Shown one piece after another: positions 57,762 to 64,000 of a stretch of 64,000 nucleotides of DNA; within the stretch, counting starts at the first letter, position 1; every line of letters begins with the position of its first letter. The notes beneath the pieces are model-generated. The model saw only the letters and a program-made list of their open reading frames with translations. It searched no databases and was not told the DNA's origin. The DNA comes from Sisyra terminalis (taxonomy: Eukaryota; Arthropoda; Insecta; Neuroptera; Sisyridae): assembly GCA_958496175.1 (NCBI GenBank), contig OY292277.1, positions 45,581,050 to 45,645,049 on the forward strand, written 5' to 3'. The position numbers and the translations under genes are program-made.

Positions 57762-58297
57762 TTATATATTAAACGAGCTATTTTTGTATATATGTATCTG
57801 TTTTGGTTTTTGAAATCGGCTTAAACGATTTTGATGAAAATTTGAAATTGAATAAAATTCTGTTTTTAAAATTTATCTGTAAAGTTCTATGGAAAAACGC
57901 AAGATTTTTTTTTGCGCCATCTATTGATGTTTGTACATAATGGATATAATCTTTGCTGATTTGAATATAGACTAAAGTATAACAATTGGTTTAAAATTAT
58001 ATTCAAATATGTATGTGTTAAATATTTTTAAAATTAAAAAAACAATCTGTTATCGAGTTACATTGTCAAAACGATATTTTGATATTTTATAGTTCAGCTT
58101 TTAGATTTGCATTTTTTTAAAAGTATTATCTCCATAGTCAATTTAAATAACTAAAATAATTAATAATAATTATTGACCTTTATAATACGTGTTAAATATC
58201 TTTCGTTTGTATATCTTATAATTCCACATAGCCGAAACATATTTGAATGAAATTTCATGAAATTTCAAACCGAGTTGAACTCGGTTTTCCAGGTACT
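57762..58297 (+). mobile_element. Interspersed repeat with terminal hairpin, possibly Helitron-related
   Basis: Begins TTATATATTAAACGAGCTAT, contains AAATCGGCTTAAACGATTTT, and ends with the hairpin ACCGAGTTGAACTCGGT followed by TTTCCAGGTACT. This begin-and-end wording recurs in insect interspersed repeats. A hairpin close to the 3' end fits Helitron or Helentron relatives, but the CTRR end is absent. Confidence 0.35.
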
Positions 58298-59439
58298 GCT
58301 TCATTATATGAACTAAAAATTAGTTCAATTTAGTTTTCTCGTTATAGAAACTAAAAATTTCATAAAATTTATTTAGTTCTTCACTTCATAACGGGACATT
58401 TGTTTTGATTAATTTTTAATCCACTTCGAAAGCCCAAAAGTTTAGTGTTCGATTACAAGGAAGTCATGCGGTGTTTTTCTAAAATTTTTTATGAAAAATA
58501 TTGTTTTCTTAGCTCTCACACCTTACAAATCACCAGATTTCTTCTTCGAGATTGAAAAATATTACGGTTTTAGTTGAAGGCTACGCGTACGATTCCATTT
58601 CATAACTTAATAAATTTGTATAAGGCCATAAAAGACGAACAAACATTGCGACAGAGCTATAGAGATAAAGAGCTCACTATAAGTAAAACACAAAAAGACA
58701 TAATATGTAATGTTGAAGAAAATATCACTGTGAATTATTTATTACGCGAGTTCATTTCTTTTAACACGAGCAATCTCATAAAATGAAAAAGTATGGGACT
58801 TGGACATTAGGATTGCCACTGCTACAATTCTATATTCCATACCACATTCCTCACACCACCGGCATAATAGTATACTGTATATGTATGTGTGGTTCTCTGT
58901 GGTATACACATACCACATATATGGCAATAAAAATAGAAATTCTCTCGGGTGGATACAAGTCATAAGTTTTCACTTAAACTCCTCAACTCAATTTCGTTTA
59001 TTTTATTTTTGTTTTCTAAAAGAAACACTTTCTGTCTCAAACTTTACAAGTTCTCTCAAGCTTTACAAGCTTTAAACTTAAAAAAAAAAAACGAAAAATT
59101 AAAGAATGAAAATCAATTTAAAATAAGACAATTTTTAGAATAAAAAATCGAAATCTATTAAAGCAGTGGTTGGGGAACCGAGATAAATTACCCCAAATGG
59201 GGTAAAACAGAAATTTTTTTTGGGTGATAGGAAAATTTTGAAGTAATTATACCAAATATGAAGCCACCATTTTTATTTTATCACTCGAAAAAAAATTCTT
59301 AATCAAGTAATAATGGAATTGTAACAATCGTTAAATAAGACTTGAGTAGAGAATTGGGAACTCACCACTTTGGTCACGACGTCTAGTGGCCAAAAATGTA
59401 CTAGTTTTTGTGTGCTCTTTTATAAACAACTATATCAAG
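58298..59439. other. AT-rich spacer
   Basis: Only short frames; a pair of TATGTGT/ACACATA words at 58885-58925 can pair. No gene recognised. Confidence 0.3.
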
Positions 59440-59441
59440 TA

Positions 59442-60076
59442 CAGAGGTGTAAAAATTACTAGACTCAAAAGAAGATTGTTACTTACTTCCAGCGATGTAT
59501 CGCCCAGACTGGAAAACATCCAACATCAGTTATGGTTTGGAGTTGCATGTCAGCAAAGGGTATCAGTAAGATATACATTGTGAAAGGTACTATGAGGCAA
59601 GACCAATATATACAAATCTTGGAAACTAGGTTACTTCCTCAAACTAAAGAGTGGTTTCTGGAATAAAATTGTATCTTTATGCAGGACGGAGTTCCTTGCC
59701 ATAAAGCCAAAAAAAAATATGGATTTCCTCAAAAATTTTAACATTAATGTGCCTTTTTGGTCAGGAAATAGTCCTGATGCTAATCCTATAGAATATTTTT
59801 AAGCCATTGTGAAGAAAAAACTAAAAAAAAATAAACTATTAAAACACGTGTGGATTTGATTACCGAACTCATTATGATTTGGCATCATAATAAAATATAA
59901 ATGAAAAAAATAGTATAGAGCATGCCAGGATGAGAAAAATAAATTATAAACAATAAAGGGTACCACACAAAACATTAGATGAGTGAAATTATTGTAATTT
60001 TTAAATTTATGACAGTTAAAAAAAATGTGTTTTTTTCTCTTGAGTTGACTTGAGTTTAATAATTTTCATACCTCTG
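59442..60076 (+). mobile_element. Internally deleted Tc1-like transposon
   Basis: The left end CAGAGGTGTAAAAATTACTA and the complement of the right end CAGAGGTATGAAAATTATTA agree at most positions over about 27 bp. TA precedes the left end. Between them lies the second half of a Tc1 transposase; the first half with its DNA-binding domain is deleted. Confidence 0.8.
59480..59890 (+). pseudogene. Tc1 transposase catalytic C-terminal half
   Basis: Across two frames: MVWSCMSAKGISKIYIVKG, then FMQDGVPCHKAK carrying the second catalytic Asp, then a frameshift in an A run, then WSGNSPDANPIEY carrying the final Glu. These are the diagnostic blocks of DD34E-type Tc1 transposases. A stop lies just before the second Asp block and another after NPIEYF. 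The first catalytic Asp is not identifiable with confidence. Inactive. Confidence 0.85.
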
Positions 60077-60119
60077 CATATATACAAATACTTTTGTTTA
60101 CAATTTGTTTTTAATTTTG

Positions 60120-61350
60120 AGTGTGATGTGCCTTGCATAAACCATCCAAGCAGCGTCTGTAGATCCTGATCTAGGATAGAAAATTAGTTTACAATATCGT
60201 AGTTGTTTATTTGAGTTGGGTAAAAATAGATGGCATTTCTTAAAAACTCCGAATATTGTTTCTGATGTCAGTTTATTATAAAACTATGTCTTATTCTTTT
60301 ATGTTTGTATTTTCTGTATTTGTGGAATAGGTCATCGAGGGTGTAGTCCACGGGCTGTTAACTCTCAAAAACGAGACAAGGATAACCAAACTGGGTAGGA
60401 TAATTGTGGAATAGCTGTATAGAGTGTTTACTGCAGGTAGAAAGAGATAGAATTTCGGAATTTCTATCTCTTTCTACCTGCAGCAAACACTCTATATAGC
60501 TATTCCACAATTATCCTATCAAGTTGGGCTATTCTTAGAGAGTTAACAGCCCGTGGTGTAGTCACTGATGGTTCTAATTATTTGGTTAGGGCCACTTTTA
60601 CAATTTGTGTAGAATTTCCGCGAAAAAGCGATATAAGTCTAGCAGTAGTATCCTTAATTCCTTATGAAGATCGTGTACCTTGTATTTGGCTGAGTAGTAT
60701 CCCAACATTCTTTATAATTTATTTTGGACTCTATATTGTCAGATACTTGGTTTTACTTACTGACCTCCAGACTGGACATGCATTTGTTAGCACTGGTCTG
60801 AGTTCTGTTTTATAAATTTTTGATTTATTGTTGGTATACAGCCTTGATTGTTTAGCAATGGATATAAGATGTTAGTTCGGACCATTAATTTGTTTTTAGT
60901 TAGTTTTATGTGTTCAGCAAAGTTGAGTCTGGAATCCAGTAGCATCCCCAAGTATCTAACAGTTTTTGCCCATTTTATATTTTCCCATTTACTAATACCT
61001 TTTTATGCTTGTTGGGTCTTCTTCTAGTGAATAGGATAGCTTCAGTTTTCTTATCTTTGGCCTTTATTTTCCATTTTTTAAAAAATATCGTTATTCTTTT
61101 TAAGGCCTTGGTTATTATGTTGACCACTGTATCAGCTGTCCAAAAGGATGCAAAAATTGCTGTATCGTCAGCATATAAGGAAAAGAAAGTTTCGAGTATC
61201 CGCGGGGTATCATATATATATAGAATAAATAGAATAGGTCCTATAATAGACCCTTGAGGGATTCCAGCCTTAATTAATGTGCTATTTGACTTTTCATTTT
61301 TGATTTGCACACAAAATTGGCGCGCTTTGAGATAACAAATTGGTAAATGA
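60120..61350 (-). pseudogene. 5'-truncated Jockey-type LINE split by a palindromic insertion
   Basis: Minus strand from 61350: FCVQIKNEKSNST, GIPQGSIIGPILFILYIYD, catalytic SLYADDTAIF, then FFKKWKIKAKDKKTEAIL (open frame 60975-61358). After a frame change come YLGMLLDSRLNFAEHI and RPVLTNACPVWRS. The C-terminal tail resumes at 60120-60340 on the other side of the 60349-60555 insertion. Endonuclease and ORF1 are missing. Sequence and motifs differ from the 0.7-1.9 kb copy, so this is a different family. Confidence 0.85.
60349..60555. mobile_element. Palindromic MITE with exact 8-bp target duplication
   Basis: The element begins CACGGGCTGTTAACTCTC and ends with its exact complement. The two halves are almost perfect complements over about 98 bp, meeting near GAATTTCGGAATTTC. 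GTGTAGTC occurs directly on both sides (60341-60348 and 60556-60563). An 8-bp duplication fits hAT; P and Merlin elements also make 8 bp or similar. It is inserted in the LINE tail and is therefore younger. Confidence 0.85.
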
Positions 61351-61359
61351 TATTTCAAA

Positions 61360-63119
61360 AAATAATGATAATGTTTATTTTAAATTTACTTAGATTGTTT
61401 TTTTAGGATAAGGGGAAGGGGGGTAATTTCGACTTACGCAAAAATATTTTGGGGTTATGGTTAAAAAAGAGGCATTAATAGCATCATTTAAGCAAAATGT
61501 ATTAGAAAAAAAAATATTTTACTTGTAGGTATTTCGAATTATTATCCTTCATAAATTGGATGGATTTTTAAAAAACTCTTGAAATAAATTCTTTTATTCT
61601 TTACTCATGACATTGGTCTTATAAAATCAAAAGATGTTTACACCCACTTGATAAATTTTCCTTGTTAAAAAAATATTAACTTTTTAAAAATATCAAGGCC
61701 TACAGTCAATGACATCTGTTTACTCCCCCAATTGTTAAAAAGAATTCTTCGATCTTAACTTCTAAAGCCAATTGCTTCAAAAGAGTCTTATTGAAAATTA
61801 ATGGCAATGTTAAAAGAAATTTTGCATCAAGCAATTCATTGCTGTATATTAATAAATATTAAAATTAAATTAGATTTTTTTTTCAGTTTCCTGAAAATAT
61901 TTCATAGAACCCATTCGTACCCAAAAATAAATAAAACAGAACTCTTAAAATTTACATTACTTATTTAAAAATTAAAATAAATTTATTCAGTATTTGCTTT
62001 GTAACTTTGTATAATCCTTCAAAGATTGGTCGAAAATAAAAACAAAAGTGTACAGAAAAAGGAAAATTCTTTTGATCATTCTTGTTTAAAAAAAAAGTAA
62101 AAATTTACATCTAATATCTTTAAAAAGGGTTTGTTTTTAATGTTTGGGGACTTGACTTTAATTTAATTAATTAGTTGTTTCCAGTGTACGTCTCATTCAA
62201 TGAATCCACCTTTTTTTGTTCCATGTTTCACATGATACATTTTTTATATATATAAATATTAATATTTATGTTGTCATATTGGTAACAATAAAATATTTCA
62301 CCCAATAAAGCATTTTACTTTGTTCATGTCAATGTTTATAGTTAGTGTATGATACATGTTTTCCATAAAACATGAACAGAAAACGGGGGTGAAAATGAGG
62401 GGAAGGAGGGTTGAAAAAAGCTGCCTCTTCGACAACAGAAAAATTGGTTTGCGCGACATTCGGGACTGGCAGAAATGGGGATGGTTTGAGATAAATATGG
62501 AAAGTTTTCAGGAATGAGAATGAGATAGAAGATGGAATATATAAGTAACTTTTTTTATACAGGTTGCCTCTAAAAACTATTTAAAGGTGCTAGTTCCTTT
62601 ACATTGATTTTCCATCTAAAAAATTTATATAGTTGAAGGTTTTTCTCCCCTTTTAAAATATACATTCGGTTAAGTAGATTTCCAATTGTACTGCACATTT
62701 TTCCTGTATTAAGGTTTATTATTTAATTAAATAAGTTAACAAAGAATATGAATTGTTGATTTGCTAAAAGTAGGATACTTTTCTATCCTCTTTTGCTAAA
62801 TTTTCATTAGTTTTTCCAATAACCTTTTGGTCTTGGATAGTTAAACAAATAATAGTAACATTTTAAATTTTATTGAATTTTACAGTAAAGCAGCGTTAAA
62901 GAAGTTCATCTTTTGGTAAAATTTTTTGCTCTCTTTCTCACTTCTGTATTACATTTAGTTATTTCAATAAATTTTTCTCTCCATTGACGTCACACTAGGA
63001 CATTCTTATTCCACCTACTTTATAATTCATTAGCTCAAAGAAAATTATTATTGACATGTATTACTGTCATAAGCGTAACCCGGTACTGACAAGGAAGGAT
63101 AGCTAATTCTTTTAGAGAA
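61360..63119. other. AT-rich spacer
   Basis: Poly-A/T tracts and short frames; no gene, RNA or bounded repeat recognised. Confidence 0.35.
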
Positions 63120-63127
63120 TGGCGGCT

Positions 63128-63998
63128 AACCCCCCCCTCCCAATTATTTTCTCTCTTAAGGAAATTCTGACTTCGTCATTAGTTACTGGCGAAAATGACA
63201 TTATTACAAGAAAAATCTACCTTTAAATCGATTTATGGAATTATAGAAAAATAAACTTTATTTTTTATCATCATGAAGCCGTAGGGTATTAGATGATTGT
63301 GGACCTACCCCTACCTCTATCGGGAAAGATCTTCCTTATTTAACAGGATTTGCCAATGGAACTATTAATAGTTGAAGGAAAAGTGTAAGGTAAACATAAC
63401 AGAGAAATAACGGATCCTATAAAGGATCTCATTGTATCTAATATGGAACATGGTATCACTAATCCTGTAGGGACTTTTCTGGCCGGAGGCCTCTTTTATG
63501 AGTTCCTTTGCATTTCGTCTGGCTTCTGAAATAAATTTCAGCAGACAACTATTAAGGCACTATGGATCATTCCCAGTTCTTGTCTTGGTGGTTGTAAAAG
63601 CAGAGGAAACTCTGCACATTTTCAACATTAAATTCATTCAAGATTCATCCTCATAGGGTAGTGGTCCTTCCTTCAACTACAGTAACCTATTGGCAGATTT
63701 ACCAACTAATTTGAGTTTCCATTCTTCCTAAGTTAATAAGAATATAACACTCTCCTCTCTTCCCAATTATTCTCTCCCAGAACTTCTGACTTTAACATTA
63801 GTTACTGACAAAAATGGCATTATTATAAGAAAAACTTACCATTACATCGATTTACGGATTCAAAGAAAAATAAATTTTATGGATTGTCAGCATGAAATCG
63901 TAGGATATAATTAGGATAATTAGGATTTAATTAGGATATAATCGTAGGACCTAAGTATATCTCTATTGGAAAAGGTCTTCCATATTTAACAGGATCCA
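63128..63998. repeat. Direct repeat, two copies about 620 bp apart, running off the window
   Basis: 63128-63350 and 63748-63998 are collinear: CCCAATTATT.TCTC, CATTAGTTACTG, AAAATG.CATTATTA, ATCGATTTA.GG and TATTTAACAGGAT. The second copy carries an extra expansion of ATAATTAGGAT-type words. Sequence between the copies has CATTTCGTCTGGCTTCTG, similar to the LINE tail at 51910, so a tandemly duplicated retroelement piece is possible. Confidence 0.6.
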
Positions 63999-64000
63999 TG

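Noticed and set aside
59164..59185. CAGTGGTTGGGGAACC as a hAT end
   Set aside because: The order of the GGTT and CCCC words does not fit a hAT terminus, and there is no partner or duplication.
1..64000. CRISPR arrays, bacterial operons, rRNA or clear tRNA genes
   Set aside because: Nothing of the kind is visible; composition and element types are those of an animal nuclear genome.

Overview
This window is AT-rich eukaryotic DNA with long A/T runs. It has no bacterial-style gene packing and no protein-coding host gene that I can recognise. The transposon mix (Jockey-type and other LINEs, Penelope-like elements, Tc1, hAT, TTAA-target and Helitron-like elements) and a promoter cluster of GAGA repeats, heat-shock elements, TATA and a CAGT initiator point to an arthropod, most likely an insect. 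It looks like intergenic or intronic sequence filled with old mobile-element copies. I cannot name the species.

Layout: 0.7-1.9 kb, 5'-truncated Jockey-type LINE (minus). 4.2-4.6 and 9.4-11.0 kb, inverted-repeat remnants of Penelope-like elements (PLEs), one nested inside another, carrying hammerhead-ribozyme-like cores and one scrap of PLE endonuclease. 12.0 kb, a short piggyBac-like element. 13.2-14.8 kb, a TE-free segment richer in GC with two clean hairpins. 14.9-16.3 kb, a second LINE (minus). 16.3-17.7 and 41.0-43.1 kb, two copies of a transposon with long terminal inverted repeats whose broken reading frame resembles a DDE transposase C-terminus joined to a SWIM zinc finger. 18.5 kb, a PLE palindrome. 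20.1-21.7 kb, one full and one truncated copy of a GGGGAGAC-ended DNA element. 22.6-23.6 kb, a Helitron-like element. 26.7 kb, another PLE palindrome. 29.5-30.2 kb, a TTAA-flanked element. 30.8-31.2 kb, a heat-shock-type promoter cassette (minus). 32.3-33.2 kb, a hAT element with both ends and an 8-bp target duplication. 35.0-35.6 kb, a second GC-richer stretch. 35.9-37.7 kb, a four-copy tandem array of about 460 bp. 38-39 and 40.6-41 kb, foldback elements. 49.1-50.6 kb, a PLE pair and a small tandem/inverted cluster. 51.4-52.2 kb, a LINE RNase H remnant and a hammerhead-like core. 57-61.4 kb, hAT end, Helitron-like repeat, Tc1 remnant and a third LINE split by a palindromic element with an exact 8-bp target duplication. 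63.1-64 kb, a direct repeat running off the window.

Almost every reading frame with a recognisable family belongs to a decayed mobile element. Two things stand out. First, hammerhead-like ribozyme cores occur in at least five distinct PLE-type repeat families, all with palindromic ACGU-type stem III. Second, a heat-shock-element array of 14 phased units sits next to TATA and initiator motifs with no protein gene downstream, which suggests a heat-responsive LTR or a non-coding transcript. All alignments were made by eye, so boundaries are approximate unless a target-site duplication fixes them.
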